Both the position numbers and the translations under genes were made by a program. From Henckelia pumila (Eukaryota > Streptophyta > Magnoliopsida > Lamiales > Gesneriaceae), in the NCBI RefSeq assembly GCF_033568475.1, contig NC_133123.1:1860001-1924000 (forward strand): DNA of 64,000 nucleotides, read 5' to 3'. The notes beneath the pieces are model-generated. The model ran no database searches. It saw nothing but the letters and a program-made list of their open reading frames with translations, and was not told where the DNA came from. Of the stretch, positions 1-17,560 are shown piece after piece. Positions within the stretch are counted from its first letter, which is position 1, and each line of letters opens with the position of its first letter.

Positions 1-6
1 TATTTG

Positions 7-173
7 TATAATTTCATGTTATTATATAAAAGGCTGTCTATGACACCGATCTTATAATAATGTGATATGATATATTATACCTGACTTTATACTAACTATA
101 TTAGTATAATTTCACAATATTATATAAAAGGCTGTCTACGACACCGACCTTATAATAATGTGATATGATATAC
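7..173. repeat. Imperfect direct repeat, two copies about 99 bp apart
   Basis: A roughly 68-bp block at 7-76, containing the words AAAAGGCTGTCTATGACACC and TTATAATAATGTGATATGAT, recurs at 106-173 with a few substitutions. It lies upstream of the Copia gag region. No function can be assigned; it may be a local tandem duplication or part of a promoter-like leader. Confidence 0.7.
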
Positions 174-299
174 ATAATTATTTAATTATGATTATCATTA
201 TATACATTGCATCATTATCACAAATTTTTATTCAACACATACTCGATTTTTTTCTTTACCCCCAACTGTCACAAACGGCTAATTTTTGCCCTATAAATA

Positions 300-3200
300 T
301 GTTCACTCAAACTTATTTTCAATCACACCAAATTCACTCTTTCTCTCAAAATATTTTCTCCTCAGGTTTTTTCGAAAAATAAGAAGATGGAGTTTTTGAC
401 CTTTCTAAGGCTATTTTTCATAACAACTATGATCATCATGCTCACGAGTTTTATACTCACCGGCAATTTTCCACCACAGATTTTTTATCTATTTATATAC
501 GCACTTGTAATTTTCGTCCTTCCATTATTTTATATTATCATACTAATAGAAATTAACTAATAAAATGCACTGTTATTTTTTTAGTACCACCATGTCAAAT
601 TTGGCAAAGATTGAATTTGTTGCGCTCGATATCACTGGAAAGAATTATATGCCATGGACTCTCGATGTAGAGATGCATCTTGAGTCATTGCGTCTAAGTG
701 ATAACATCAAAGAAATTAATATATCAACCTCACAAGATAAAGCAAAGACAATGATTTTCTTACGCCGACATCTTGATGAAGGGTTGAAATGTGAGTATCT
801 CACAGAAAAAGACCCAATGATTTTATGGAAAGGGTTGAAAGAAAGATTTGAGCATATAAGGGAAGTGATACTTTCGACCGCCCGTGATGAATGGAATTCG
901 TTGTGAATCCAAGACTTTAAAAAAGTCAGTGATTATAATTCTGCGATGTATCGAATAGTCTCGCAATTAAAATTCTGTGGACTTGAAGTCACAAAGATGG
1001 AAATGCTTGAGAAAACGTTTTCCACTTTTCACGCATCAAATATAACTCTACAACAACAGTATAGAGTGCGTGGTTTTACGAGATATTCTGAACTCATTGC
1101 ATGTCTTCTTGTGGCGGAAAAGAACAACGAATTGTTAATAAGAAATCATCAATCCCGACCCACTGGATCAACGGCATTTTCTGAAGCAAATGTCGTAATG
1201 AAAAATGAAAACCAAAATCAAAGACATAGACCAGAATTTGGTCGTGAACGAGGTCGAGGAAGTGGGCGTGGACGTGAACGTGGATGTAAAAATTATCGCG
1301 GTCGTGGTCGTGGCCGTGGATATGAAAATAATCGAGATAGTTATTTCAATAACTCATCTCAAAAGAACGTCACGAACCACCCACCAAAAAGGCAGCATGA
1401 AAATACGAGTGAAAATGAAAATCACTCAAAAAGATATGAGAGTGTTTGTTATAGATGTGACACTCCAGGACATTGGTCACATATTTGTCGAACCCCTGAG
1501 TACCTATGTAAGCTCTATAAAGAATCGACAAAGGGGAAAGGAAAAGAGACCAATTTTGTTGAAAATAGTGACCATTTAATTGGTTCAACTAGTTTCAATG
1601 CTGCAGATTTTTTGAATAATTTCGAAGACATTGATTAAAAGATTGGTGGAATTAGATTGTAACAAATTTGTATTTTTATGCATTTTTGTATTATAAAGCA
1701 TGTTATATTTTGCATTTGTATTGTACTTAATTTTTTTTATTGCATTTTTGTGAAGTTTGATATGGAAAATGCTATGAGCAAACATGAAAATAATATCATG
1801 GAAATTTGCATACCGGATAGTGGTACAACGCACACTATTCTGCGAGATGAAAGATATTTATTGAAAATAAAACCAACAAAAACAATGGTGAATATAATAT
1901 CAGGTCCTGTAGACTTGATTGAAGGTTGTGGAAAAGCACATTTTTTGTTACCTAATGGTACAAAATTTTTTATAAATGATGCTTTATATTCACCACAATC
2001 GAAAATAAATTTGTTGAGTTTTAATGACATATATTCTCATGGATATGATACTGAGACGATAACTGATGAAAATCAGAAATATATGTGTCTTACCACATAT
2101 AAATCAGAAAAGAAATATGTGGTTGAAAAATTATCAATGCTCCCTACTGGATTGCATTATACACATATAAGGCCAATCGAATCAAATATGGTGGTTAATA
2201 GTTCTTCAATATTAATCAATTGGCATGATCGATTGGGACATCCTGGTTCAATAATGATGCGAAGAATTATTGAAAATACGCATGGTCATCCATTGAAAGA
2301 CCAGAAGATCTTTCAGAATAATAAGTTTCAATGTAAATCACGTTCTCTTGGAAAACTTATTATAAGACCATCACCAGCTAAAATCCAAACAGAATCACCC
2401 ATATTTCTTGAACGTATTCAGGGTGATATTTGTGGGTCAATTCATCCACCATGTGGACCATTTCGATATTTTATGGTATTGATCGATGCCTCCAGCAGAT
2501 GGTCACATGTATGCTTATTGTCAACTCGGAATATGCCATTTGCAAAACTAATGGCTCAAATAATAAAATTGCGGAATCAATTTCCCGATTATACAATCAA
2601 GAAAATAAGACTTGATAATGCTGGAGAATTTATTTCCCAAACTTTCAATGACTATTGTATGTCAATGAGAATTACTGTTGAACATCCTGTTGCTCATGTT
2701 CATACATAGAATGAATTAGCTGAATCATTGATTAAATGTCTACAACTGATTGCTAGACCAATGATTATGAGAACAAAACTCCCTATTTCTATATGGGAAC
2801 ATGCAATTTTACATGCTGCAGCATTAATTCGCATCAGACCAAGTGCATATCATAAATTCTCTCCATTGCAGCTTGCATTTGGTAAAGAACCAAATATTTC
2901 TCATCTGAGAATTTTTGGATGTATGGTGTATGTGCCTATTGCACCACCTCAACGATAAAAAATGGGTCCTCAAAGAAAAATCGGTATTTATATCAGTTAT
3001 GATAGCCCATCAATCATTCGATATCTTGAGCCTCGGACAGACGATGTGTTTACAACACGTTTTGCTGATTGTCATTTTAATGAAGAAATCTTCCCAATGT
3101 TAGGGGGAGAAAAGAAACACATCGAAAAAGAAATCACATGGTATGTACCATCATTGTTACATTTGGATCCAAGGACCAAACAATGTGAGAAAGATGTACA

Positions 3201-5676
3201 GCAAATTGTGCACTTGCAAAGAATTGCAAATCAAATGCCAGATGCATTTGCAGACACAAAAGGGGTAACAAAATCATATATACATGCTGTAAATGCCCCT
3301 GCTCTAATTGAAATTCCAAAGAAACAAATTGAAGACACTCATGATGTCATAAAACGCTTGAAGCGTGGAAGGCTTGTCGGTTCCAAGGATAAAAATCCTC
3401 GGAAAAGAAAAAGCATAGAGAAATACGATGATCATATAATAGAAAATGGTGTTCCAAAAAAAAAAAACACCTGATGATGAAAATGTTCTGTCAGAACCAC
3501 AAACTGACGAGAATCGTGAAATCTCTATCAATTATATTAATACTGAAAAAATATGGAACCGAAAAGATATAAAAGATATTGATGAGACATTTTCTTATAA
3601 TGTGGCATGTGAGATCATAAATGAAAACAAGGATCATGAACCAAAGACCTTTGGTGAATGTAAAACTCGTCATGATTGGGCAAAATGGAAAGATGTCATC
3701 CAGGTTGAATTGGATTCGCTGAATAAACGTAATATTTTTGGACCTATAGTCCTCACACCTGAAGGTGTAAAACCTGTTGGATACAAATGAGTTTTTATTC
3801 GAAAGCGAAATGAAAAAAATGAAATAGTCAGATATAAAGCTAGACTTGTTGCACAAGGTTTTTCTCAAAGGCCTGGAATTGATTATGAAGAAACGTATTC
3901 TCCTGTTATGGATGCAATTACGTTTCGATATTTAATTAGTTTGGCAGTGTCTGAAAATTTGAAAATGTGTCTTATGGATGTTGTTACTGCTTACTTATAC
4001 GGATCACTTGATAGTGATATATACATGAAAATTCCTGAAGGATTTAAGATGCCTGAAGCACAAAGTTCAAAACCCAGAGAATTTTATTATGTAAAATTGC
4101 AAAGATCATTATATGGGTTAAAGCAATCCGGCCGAATGTGGTATAATCGGCTAAGTGAGCACTTGATGAAAAAGGGATATGTAAATGATCTAATATGGCC
4201 TTGTGTTTTCATCAAGAAAACAACATCTGGATGTGTAATTATTGCTGTATATGTTGATGATTTAAACATCATTGGAACGAATAAAGAAATTCAAGAAGTT
4301 ATGATGTACTTGAAGGAAGAATTCGAAATGAAGGATCTTGGAAAAACTAAGTATTGTCTGGGTTTGCAAATCGAACAAAAAGAATGTGAAATTTTTGTTC
4401 ACCAGGCAAATTATACAGAAAAGATCCTTAAACGTTTTAATATGGATAAATCAAATCCATTAAGTACTCCAATGGTTGTAAGATCATTAAACATAGAAAA
4501 GGATCCATTCCGTCCATGTGAAGATGATGAAGTTATTCTTGGTCCAGAAGTACCATATCTAAGTGCCATTGGTGCCCTTATGTATCTTGCAAATTGCACT
4601 AGACCTGATATATCTTTTGCTGTAAATTTATTGGCAAGATTTAGTTCATATCCAACAAAGAGGCACTGGAATGGAATTAAACATATATTTCGTTATCTAC
4701 GAGGAACGATAGATTTGGGACTTTTGTACTCAAAAGACACCAATCAAAGTATCATTGGTTATGCCGATGCAGGATATTTATCTGATCCACATAAGGCACG
4801 TTCCCAAACCGGATATGTATTTACTCGTGGAGGCACCGTAATTTCTTGGCGTTCACAGAAACAAACACTCGTAATAACTTCATCAAATCATGCTGAGATT
4901 ATTGCATTACATGAAGCAAGTCGTGAATGTGTATGGTTAAAGTCAATGACCAAACATATTCAAATATCGTGTGGATTGACAGTAGACAAGAAGTCTGTGA
5001 CACTATATGAAGATAATGCTGCATGTATTGCTCAAATGAAAGAAGGATACATCAAAAGTGACAGAACCAAACATATCCCCTCAAAATTCTTTGCCTACAC
5101 TCAAGAGCTTGAGAAGAATAAAAATATTGATATCTGTTACCTTCAATCAAGTGAGAAATCATCAGATCTCTTCACAAAAGCACTTCTCACGACGATATTC
5201 AGAAAGCATAAATACAACATTGGGATGCGCAATCTACGAAATATGTAAAGAATCACTCATGTTAATACGAGGGGGAGTTTACGTGGCTGCACTCTTTTTT
5301 CCTTACTATGGTTTTTATCCCACTGGGTTTTTCCTAGTAAGGTTTTTAACGAGGCAGTATAAAACACGTAATGAAGATAGTCATCATATCACGATCATCA
5401 TCACAAGGGGGAATGTTGAAAAATATATTATTATTATTGTTATTATGTTGAATATTGAATGTTGAATGTTGAATATTGAGTTGTAAAATATGGAAAATTA
5501 GTGTGTGATGATGTATTTATTTTTGGATTAATCTCAAATGTGGATCTATAAATAAATCTTCATTTGTGATGAAAAAAACAATTGAGTTGAGAAAAAAATA
5601 TTATAAAGTGTAGAGTTTGATATATTTTGTGTTTTGGAGTATTTACTTTTTACCGTAAATTTTTACTTTTTCACAA
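300..5676 (+). mobile_element. Ty1/Copia LTR retrotransposon fossil
   Basis: Parts appear in Copia order. A gag region lies at about 565-1638 with a CCHC zinc knuckle (CYRCDTPGHWSHIC). An aspartic protease core DSGTTHTI lies near 1816. The pre-integrase motif WHDRLGHPGS is near 2222, followed by integrase to about 3100. The reverse transcriptase has YVDDLNII near 4250, and RNase H runs to about 5248. A purine tract (AAGGGGGAA) ends near 5413 and is followed by a TGTTGA...ACAACA stretch at about 5414-5676, read as the 3' LTR. No matching 5' LTR is seen in the first 560 bases, so the left edge is uncertain. The element is broken, with around five or six interruptions, and is an old copy. Its pol proteins resemble those of the Copia element at 27.4-32.6 kb, so both belong to related lineages, but the LTRs differ. 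Confidence 0.9.
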
Positions 5677-8110
5677 CAAATCTATATATTTGAACGAGCT
5701 AGGGATGCATGGGAAATCGGTCCAGAATTATACGATTAATTAAGTGTAAACAATTTCTGTGGCTAAAACGTAGATATAAAGATTAAGCACGACTTTGTTA
5801 ACTCCCAATAATATAAAATTAAGAGAAATAGTACAAAGTTTGTGTTCTCTAACAGCGGACAACTTTTAAGATATTTTTTTAATATAACGCTAACTGTTTA
5901 TGCTTACCATATATCCAAAAGATTTGGAGGTTCTCTTAATGTTATATAGGTATGTAGATCAATCTGATTCCACATTTTTAGTCAAAACGAATGGATTTCA
6001 TATGTTAAAAAATAGAATAAAAATAAATATCATAGGCCCGTGGCAGCAGTACTGTATATGGGTATATATGAAGAGGGTAATATATATATATATTTTTTGA
6101 AATAAAAGAGGGTAATATTAATATTATATTTGGTTGGGAAACTTATAAAATATTAAAACTATAAAGAAATATTCGAAATATTTAGCTGATGTATTTTTTT
6201 ATGAATAAATTTTTAAAAATATTTAGTATTGTGTGTAGCTCTTATTTTACAAACATACGAAATCCTTTTTGAAATAAAAAAGAAACAGGAAAGAAAGAAA
6301 TGATCTCTCATTAAAAAAAAATAAAATAAAAATATCCTAATTAAGATGCGAGACATCGACTAATAAATAAATAAAAAAGGTATTTTGGTGGCATTCCAAT
6401 TTCCAAATTCCAATTACAGCTGCAGAGGTGAATATCATAAATAATTCGTCTGGATTGAGAGTAGTACACTTGTCCTTGCATGTCAAATTAACTTCACAAG
6501 CAATTTTCTTAATTAAATCGTTTTATCCAAACGCAACATATTAATACTCAAATAATATAGATATTTCAAACTTTGTGATATATTTGTAAACATTCTATTA
6601 AAAAAGGGGCATTTTAAGACACATTATGTTAAAGAATTTCGAAAATAATAAAAAAGATTTTAATTGAATCATCAAGGCATGTTTATACGTTTTTTTTAAG
6701 ATATGTTTCTGGATTATAATAAAATATATCTCATGATACAATAAAAAAAACAACTGATAAAAGACATGATATTAAATCTGATAATTCACATATTTATAAA
6801 AAATAAAAAGACGATATCGAAAGGTTGCGAGTCTTAGTCAAACAACACTCTTTTTTGCTAAATTGACACATATATCCGTTCATGAACCAAAACACCCACC
6901 CGCAATCTGACATGATAGATAAATCTCCGTAATTTCGACAGCAAAAATAATTTTTTTGTCATGGGTAACAAAATTTCTCAAAAATATTAAACGAATTCGA
7001 AAAAATATAACACATTGCTAAGTGATTTAAGCTATATATGATTCAATTAAAGAATATTGATCACGTAAGTGACACGAAATTTCTTAGCAAACATAAACTT
7101 CTACGAAACCAACTCTCTTTTACTTTTAAATATACCGTGGCTTTGACAAGAAAAGAAATACGCATCTAGTAGAATTAAAAGAATCCATCAATTGATTAAT
7201 ATTCATTTTATTATTTTTCAAAAAAAGGAAAATAGAAAAAAATTTAAGAATTTCATCTTAAATTTTTTTATTTTGTATACATGAGACCTATATTTTTGTT
7301 AAACTATACAGCTTAGAATTCCAATTAACTACTAGAATATATATATATTTTAACAAAGTGAAGTATTCAACCTCCAACGTATTGGATTTCCTCTTCTTTA
7401 TCAAATTATTATTTTATAATAATTATAATTCATATGCAATGAAAGAGTAGCAGCCGGGTTAAGTCTTCGGTCAATAATTAGGACCCACCACACCTTTAGA
7501 AAAAAACAACGAGAAAAGAAGGGATCCACTATTTGGCTTCATATGATGGTAAATTGGTAATAACATAATACAATTTTTATGTTTTGATATTATTTTGATT
7601 TTTCTTCTTTTTTTTTTTTTCTGGAAGCTAAGATAATGTGAGGAGTATATAATTAGTTGCTTGAATATTACATTTTACTTGTTATCTAATATTGTCCATG
7701 AACCGATCAGAATAAATTATTGTAATACTTGGAATATCTACATTAAATTCGTAGAGTAATATAAATTAGATATCCATGAAATTTATTTATCATTTAATTA
7801 TTAATTAGGAATATATATTAACGCATAGAGTATTTTGTTTTAGTAACAAATAGTATTTATGCATTAGTAACTTATTCACCACCTTTTTCTATGATGAAAA
7901 TTTTCATCTTAAACAATACATATATATTCTCCATATAGTATACTATTTTTTGAAATGATTTGTTGTATAGTTTACCAAATTCAATATGTGGACGAATGAA
8001 GTGAAAACAATTGTGTTATGTGTATGTTCCACTCAGTGAGATTCCTGCTCATATTAACATTCACAGGATCAAAATAAAATTACTTCTATTGTCCCCCTCC
8101 CCCACCCCAC
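5677..8110. other. AT-rich intergenic region, ACC oxidase upstream DNA
   Basis: No convincing coding sequence, RNA gene or long repeat is seen. The region is very AT-rich with short poly-A and poly-T runs. The part nearest 8100 should contain the promoter of the ACC oxidase gene that follows. Confidence 0.6.
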
Positions 8111-8120
8111 CTCTATAAAT
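8111..8120 (+). promoter_or_regulatory. TATA box of the ACC oxidase gene
   Basis: TCTATAAATT lies about 90 bp upstream of the start codon at 8204, a typical distance in plants. It is followed by a GA-rich leader (AGAGAGAGAG) at about 8167-8190. Confidence 0.6.
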
Positions 8121-8161
8121 TGCTCTCCCACTGAGCATAAAGTTTCATCAACTATTTGTGA

Positions 8162-9554
<1,393 letters not shown>

Positions 9555-10943
9555 CTAGTATTCAAGAGTTAATTAAAAACTTAAATAAAGTGTGTGTTTG
9601 TGGAGGTTGTTGAATAGTCTACCTCAATAATGCGTTATGTTCGTTGTCAGTGTGTTTTGCCTGTAACAAGACTAGGGTGTTATATGATACTGGCCTTATT
9701 GGGTTTGAACTTCGAAGTGGGATTTTTTTTCCCAATGCGAGGGTAATGGGGATTCTCTTGAAACGTTACAGTGATATTCCAGCTGTTATTTGCTACCAGA
9801 TTTGGATACATATCCATTAATTTTATTTGCTACCAGATTTGAATACATATCCATTAATTATATTAGCACATGTTCATGATATCCTATTCAACATCTCTCC
9901 ACAAATCTTCTAAATTAGCTAATATTAAAAAATTGAATAATGTCTTGTTTCAGTCAAAAGGGAAACCTACCAGAAATCATTTTGAACTCGAACTGAGCAG
10001 CCTTCGGTGACTAACAAGTCTAGGAAAATGACCAAGACTTTTTTTTATGCAGTGCTTACTTTGTTGAATTTTTTACACCTTATCTAGTTTTAAACAAAAG
10101 CTTTAAAGTTTGCTTAAAACACAAACAAATAAAAAAGCTTTAAAGCCTAAAAAAATCGAATCAGCTCCTCCTCTGGTGGCTTCTGCATCGTCACTATTAT
10201 CATACTGTCTCCCTTTAGCAACTGAAACACGGAGTAGGTTTGCTGGTACAAAGATACATGGGACATGCGAATCTCAAAATTTTGCCCAATATACTTGATA
10301 AAACATGGGATGATCAAGAAATATGAGAATAATCTCACCTGCAATCTCTTCCTGATATCACAGCTCAGTTTGGTAGTAATTCCTTGCAGTGTGACCAAGA
10401 ATCATTAGAATCAAATCCAACAGTTCAGCATATCTCCCTTCAAAAGCACCTCGCTGGATGAAATTGAAAACATAAAAAAAATGTGCTGTCTTTACATATT
10501 CAACGCAGTGCTATTCTTAAGATAAACTTGATGCATTAAAGACCAGAAAACGTTAAATCATATGAATCTAGGCTAATATTGGAAGAGAATGAAAAATCAC
10601 TTCTTTATTACTCTCTTTCGATTAGAAGATAAAAAATTTCATTTTCAAATTTCATAATCGCATTGTAAAGCCAGAAATTATTAGTAGAACAGCTTCAAAA
10701 GTCACCTTGAAAGTCTAGATGTTACATGGACATCACAGAAAATTTTCTAAGGACTATGGAATATAGGATGGAAATTCTTTCCCCAAAGGCAAGATAGGAA
10801 AATAGTTGTGCGATGCCATACCATGATTTCGGGAAGCAGTGGACACTTTCTGCCACCATTACAGTGTCATCAAGAGAAAACCATCAACAGCTGATTTCCC
10901 ATGACACCAGTCATATCACTCGCGAAAGTTTGCTGAATTCTTC
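9555..10943. other. Intergenic region between convergent ACO and CLMP1-like genes
   Basis: This should hold the 3' UTRs of both flanking genes, which point toward each other. A 40-bp tandem duplication (TTTGCTACCAGATTTG core) lies at about 9788-9862. No gene is recognised; the short open frames near 10.1-10.4 kb show no coding character. Confidence 0.6.
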
Positions 10944-13242
10944 TTACTCGTGTCCTTTGGCAACTGCATCACTATGCACATCTCCTACCTTTTTGTCATC
11001 CCCATCTACAGCTTCTTCATTAGAACAGTGATTTTTCAAAACGGTAGAAATCTCTGCTTCAGAAGCTCCAGCAAGTTTGAATCGTTCCATTGCAACATCC
11101 AGGTTCTTCTTCCACCCAGGAGAACCCAATTTGTATTCAACTTGAGACCTCTCAAAAAGCATGTTACCCCAGAACAAGTGCATTTGAGATCTAATTAGTG
11201 CTGCTTGCTCTACTGCTTCCTCAGGTGAAATTTCATCGCGACCTCCTGGACCTGTGGAATCACCTTCTCTACCACTGCTCTGTTTCTTCCTTCTATTTAG
11301 CAGTTCATCCTTCTTGTTTGCTATAGGATCTTTCAGTTCATTTGCTCTCTGCTCCTCTAGCTTCTCCCACATCTCAGTCGCCACAAGCATTTTCTGTTCT
11401 GCATTATTAAAAAGACTGATAGTCTCCGTTGGATCCCATTTTGACAAGTCTTCTTTCTTTGCTAGCACATAAGACCAATTTAGTTTAGCCATTTCAAATT
11501 GCTGTTGTCCAAGAGCCAAACATCCTTTGTAGAAATCTGGTTTGATCAATAGTGCCTCCTTGTACTTCTCCCTGGCAAGAGAATATTTCACTTTCACCCA
11601 ATCATATGCAATTTGAAGCTGCACAGCCATAATTTCTTTAGCAGCTGATTCGTCGATGGGGATTCTCTTCCTAGCCGCACACATATGAACATTTCCCCAG
11701 TTAAAGAAAGCCAGAGCAGCCACCTCCTGAAACTTTATAGCAGCCCTGTCAAAAAGCTCTTGAGATTCTTCACTAGTTACCGTTCCCTCAAGTGCTTCAG
11801 AACAAAGTTCCATCCCAAGCTCATGCAGATCAACATGAGCATCAGGGTCAATACCGACATGGGTTCGAAACAACTGAGCAAACTCAAATAGCCAATCATC
11901 CATCTCCACCTCATTACAGTCAGGTTCTTCTGATGCTCCAGGTTTCTCCTGGTTGTCAACCTCAGCATCTACAGTTTTCGGTTTCGAAGCATCCAGACTT
12001 TCATCTACCGTAGCCCTCTGGCTCTCAAGTAGCTTTTCTACTTCTTCTTCTTCGTCTTCTAGTAAAGGTGGCTCCTGCTCAGGACTCACTTCAACAATAT
12101 GCAGACGTAACATAGCGATGGATCCTCCGTTATCAGCATCAGGGTCTCTGGGAATAAGGCTGTCAACATACGACTCTGCCATTTTAAGTTCAGGGGTACA
12201 TGTTATAGTCACCAAGTCACCAACATCGTCCTTGTATTTTATCAGCACTGCTTTTGACATGGGAATGCATTTGCTGATCACATCTCTCAAAACCTTTAAA
12301 CTGCAATTTACTGGAATTTGGCTAAGCCTTATGTCATGATCATAAACAAGTTTCAACTGCCTCCATCTGATTGGACTGCATAGGTTGTTCACTTAGTGCA
12401 AGAAAATCCAGTGCGGGCACCGAATGTCTCTTCTGGTTATCCAGACTATTATTCTCATGGGGTTTTAACGAACTATTTGGAGGCTTTAAGACAAATTTCA
12501 GGAACTGGATTTTCGGCTCCCGGCCATTTTCAATTGGTGGATTTTGATAAAGCTTTTCTGACTTGTAAGCTGGCGAAGTTGGTCCTAGTACCGACTGCAT
12601 TGGCTTCTTAGGCGTGGGTCTAGCTGTCAAGCATGGACCAAGCCCAGAAATCGGTGCCCCACGCACTGCAGAAGCCCCCAGGGCAGCTGGTGATGGCCGG
12701 CTCTGGAGATCCTGCCGAGCCTCTTGACGAGGGCCAATCGCCATCCTTACTCGTTCAGCAATCTCCAAGGCATCATGGTTATCTGAATCCGTACTTAACA
12801 GTGTTTGCACATCTAGCATGGCAAGTTCACACTTTCCTATAGCCTCATATGCGCGAGCTCTCCTTAACAGAGCTCGGACAAACTGGGGCTGCACCTGAAG
12901 TGCCAAAGTACACTCGGATATCACGCTGCCATAGTCAATCGGTTTAATGTGCATCAAACAAGCAGCTCTGTTGCTGTGAAAGACAGCTCGATCTGGATTT
13001 GTTTTGGGAGTAACTTTGAGGGCATCCTCATATTGTTTAAGGGCACCCAAGTAGTCCTTTGACTGAAACCTTATGTTACCCTCTTCCTTTAGCTCATGTG
13101 CTCTCTTTGAGAAAACTGACGAGTCCAGATTAATAACACCATTAACAACAGGCGTGGCAGGGGAATCCCCTTCCGAAACTTTGTTTTGGCTCGGATTAGA
13201 GTTAACAATAGATTTCTTTTTCCTCCCACCAGACTTCCCCAT
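10944..13242 (-). CDS. CLMP1: TPR and PB1 domain protein, CLMP1/Phox type, with one frame break
   Basis: Intronless gene of the plant family that carries N-terminal TPR repeats and a PB1 (octicosapeptide) domain. Arabidopsis CLMP1 is needed for chloroplasts to separate and distribute in the cell. The start chosen is MGKSGGRKKK at 13242, the family N-terminus, rather than the ATG three codons upstream. TPR repeats cover about residues 45-165 (KEEGNIRFQSKDYLGALKQY onward). The PB1 domain begins at RWRQLKLVYDHDIR near 12367. The C-terminal half has conserved blocks DDWLFEFAQLFRTHVG, FFNWGNVHMCAARKRIP and LAGASEAEISTVLKNHCSNE. The span of 2,299 nt is 3x766+1. The TPR frame ends at a TGA at 12340-12342, while the PB1 frame opens just after a TAA near 12400, so one extra base lies within about 12340-12400. 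Any GT-AG pair there would give an intron of about 17 nt, so splicing is unlikely to explain it. It is either a sequence error or recent loss of function; the rest is well conserved (about 765 residues). Confidence 0.85.
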
Positions 13243-13251
13243 AAATTTCAA

Positions 13252-13763
13252 CTAAACACTTCCAAGATTCGAACTTTATACAATATAAATATATAATTTG
13301 TGTACAACAAACTCAACTAAGATGCTCTGTCGACTACCGTTGGAAACCCCTTCATGAAAACCAAAAGTCAACAGTAAAACAAACAGACAGAAGGAAATGC
13401 TAAAGGTCTGTAGTTCACACCTTTGAATGAAGAAAAGCAGTGCTTTATTTCTGATTCGAAAATGAAAAGGAAAATTGAAATGGCCTTCCAAAATAATGAC
13501 TGAAAGCGTAGTGACTAGTGAGTGTGAAACAGGGGGAGTTCTTGAGTATATTGATATTGAAACCCTAAAAATTTAAATTCAGATTATTTTCTGTTAATTG
13601 TTTTCGTGGGCTTTCCTTTACCTGGCATGACGCCAGTTGAATTAGTGTAAAATGGGCCTTAAAAATTAGGGCATCAGTTGAAGTTGGCCCAATATATCCT
13701 TTATATTTTTAAAATTTATGTTATTCTTTATACTTATATATACATAGATAAGTAATAAGATAA
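13252..13763. other. CLMP1-like gene upstream region
   Basis: Likely 5' UTR and promoter of the minus-strand TPR-PB1 gene. No other gene is seen. Confidence 0.4.
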
Positions 13764-14137
13764 GTAATGGTTTAGGTGATAAAATGATAAATAATATAGA
13801 GATAAGTAATATAATATAATAAAAAAAATAAATTAGAAATGATGGTTAATATAGTATTTATTTTGATTGATATATTATAGTTTGTTTGATTAAATTTTAG
13901 ATAAAATGATAAATTATCATTTTGTCTTTTAATAATTAATAAAATATGAATAATATTATTTATAAAGGATAATAAAGTAATTTAAATTCAATGATTTGAT
14001 TGATTTAAAATAAATAATTAGTGATTTGATTGATGTAAGATAAATAATTAATAGATGGATAAATAATATGACAAAAAAACGTGATATTAGATAAAATAAG
14101 TTATACATAGATTAATAATATATAAAACCAAATGGTA
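13764..14137 (+). mobile_element. MITE-like non-autonomous DNA element, family copy 1
   Basis: An AT-rich unit of about 374 bp. It shares ordered blocks with 17190-17560 (inverted) and 41680-42040 (direct): ATTTTGTC[TC]TTT, AATTCAATGATTTGATTGAT, repeated AAATAAATAATTA, and AAGTTATACAT. Its ends are of the type GGTTTA...AAACCAAA[TC]G. It has no coding capacity. The borders are approximate and no target-site duplication could be fixed. Confidence 0.6.
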
Positions 14138-14880
14138 CCATAGTATACAAAAGTTATCTAATATAAAAGTTACAAAACAATAAAAAGTTAGCTAATCTAA
14201 TATAAATATAAAAGTTTCAAAAACAATAAAAAGTTAGCTAATACAAAAAAATGTTAAATTCATGAAATCGAAAAAATTCACTCCAAGGATTTTAATGTAC
14301 CAACAATATCACATATACACAATCTCGCGTGAAATTGTTTCACGAATAAATTTTGGGAAACATATCTTTTAATTGAGCCATAACAATGTACTACTTTTAA
14401 TGCTAAAAATAAAAATATTATTTTTTCTTGTAAATATGAGCAAGATTAAATGATGTCTATTTCACAAGAGACCTACGCATAAATATAATAGCCGCAAGTT
14501 CATTGAAGATACATGTATTGCACATCTTAATTTATCGAAGAATATACATATATTACTTAAAATTCTAAATTTAATATGGCATTTAAACTATAATAGGAAT
14601 TAGGTTTTTATTACTTCATCCGAGTCTGCAATTTTTCAGATTTGCATCTTTTATTTTTTAATATACAGACATTGAAGACTTCCATGAAATGCTACTCAAT
14701 ATACTCCCTTAAACTCTATGATCGTGGAACTTTGAAAGAAAAACACAAAAATGACGAGTCTCGAGATAGCAATGAAACTCTGGTCTGGCTGCATCTAATC
14801 TACAAAGAAAAAGGGGAAATAAGGAAAGAAATAATCGATCTGTTTCTAAAAAATTACATCTGTTAGGCGATAGATCTTGC
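14138..14880. other. AT-rich intergenic region with phosphatase 3' UTR
   Basis: No gene is seen on either strand. The last few hundred bases before 14881 should be the 3' UTR of the minus-strand phosphatase gene. Confidence 0.4.
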
Positions 14881-17184
<2,304 letters not shown>

Positions 17185-17560
17185 ACAAGTACAATTAGTC
17201 AATGTATAACTTATCCTATCTAATTCTGTGTTCTTCTCGTCATATTATTTTTTCATCTATTAATTATTTATTTTAATCAATCAAATTATTAATCATTTAT
17301 CTTAGATCAATCAAATCATTGAATTTAAATTACTATATTACCCTCATAAATAATAGTATTCATATTTTATTTATTTTTTAAAAGACAAAATCATAATTTA
17401 TCATTTTTATATAAAATTTAAACAATCAAATCACATAAACTATAATTTATCAATCAAATCAAATATTATATTAAATATCATTTTTTATTTATTTTATATC
17501 ATATTATATTACTTATCCATGTATTATTTATCCTATCACATAAACCAAACGATAACTAGT
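17185..17560 (-). mobile_element. MITE-like non-autonomous DNA element, family copy 2
   Basis: Read on the minus strand, it begins TATCGTTTGGTTTATG (plus end near 17555) and carries the same ordered blocks as the copies at 13764 and 41680, including AATTCAATGATTTGATTGAT and AAGTTATACAT. It is non-coding. The end at about 17190 is less clear than the GTTTGGTTT end. Confidence 0.6.

Noticed and set aside
1-560. 5' LTR of the first Copia element
   Set aside because: The sequence does not match the 3' LTR candidate at 5414-5676 and no primer-binding site was recognised.
1205-1588. Alternative frames within the Copia gag region
   Set aside because: Low-complexity shadows of the Gly/Arg-rich gag segment.
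9788-9862. 40-bp duplication after ACC oxidase as a regulatory element
   Set aside because: A simple tandem duplication in the 3' region with no known motif.
10950-12842. Plus-strand open frames opposite the TPR-PB1 gene
   Set aside because: They are antisense shadows of a conserved coding sequence and have no domain similarity.
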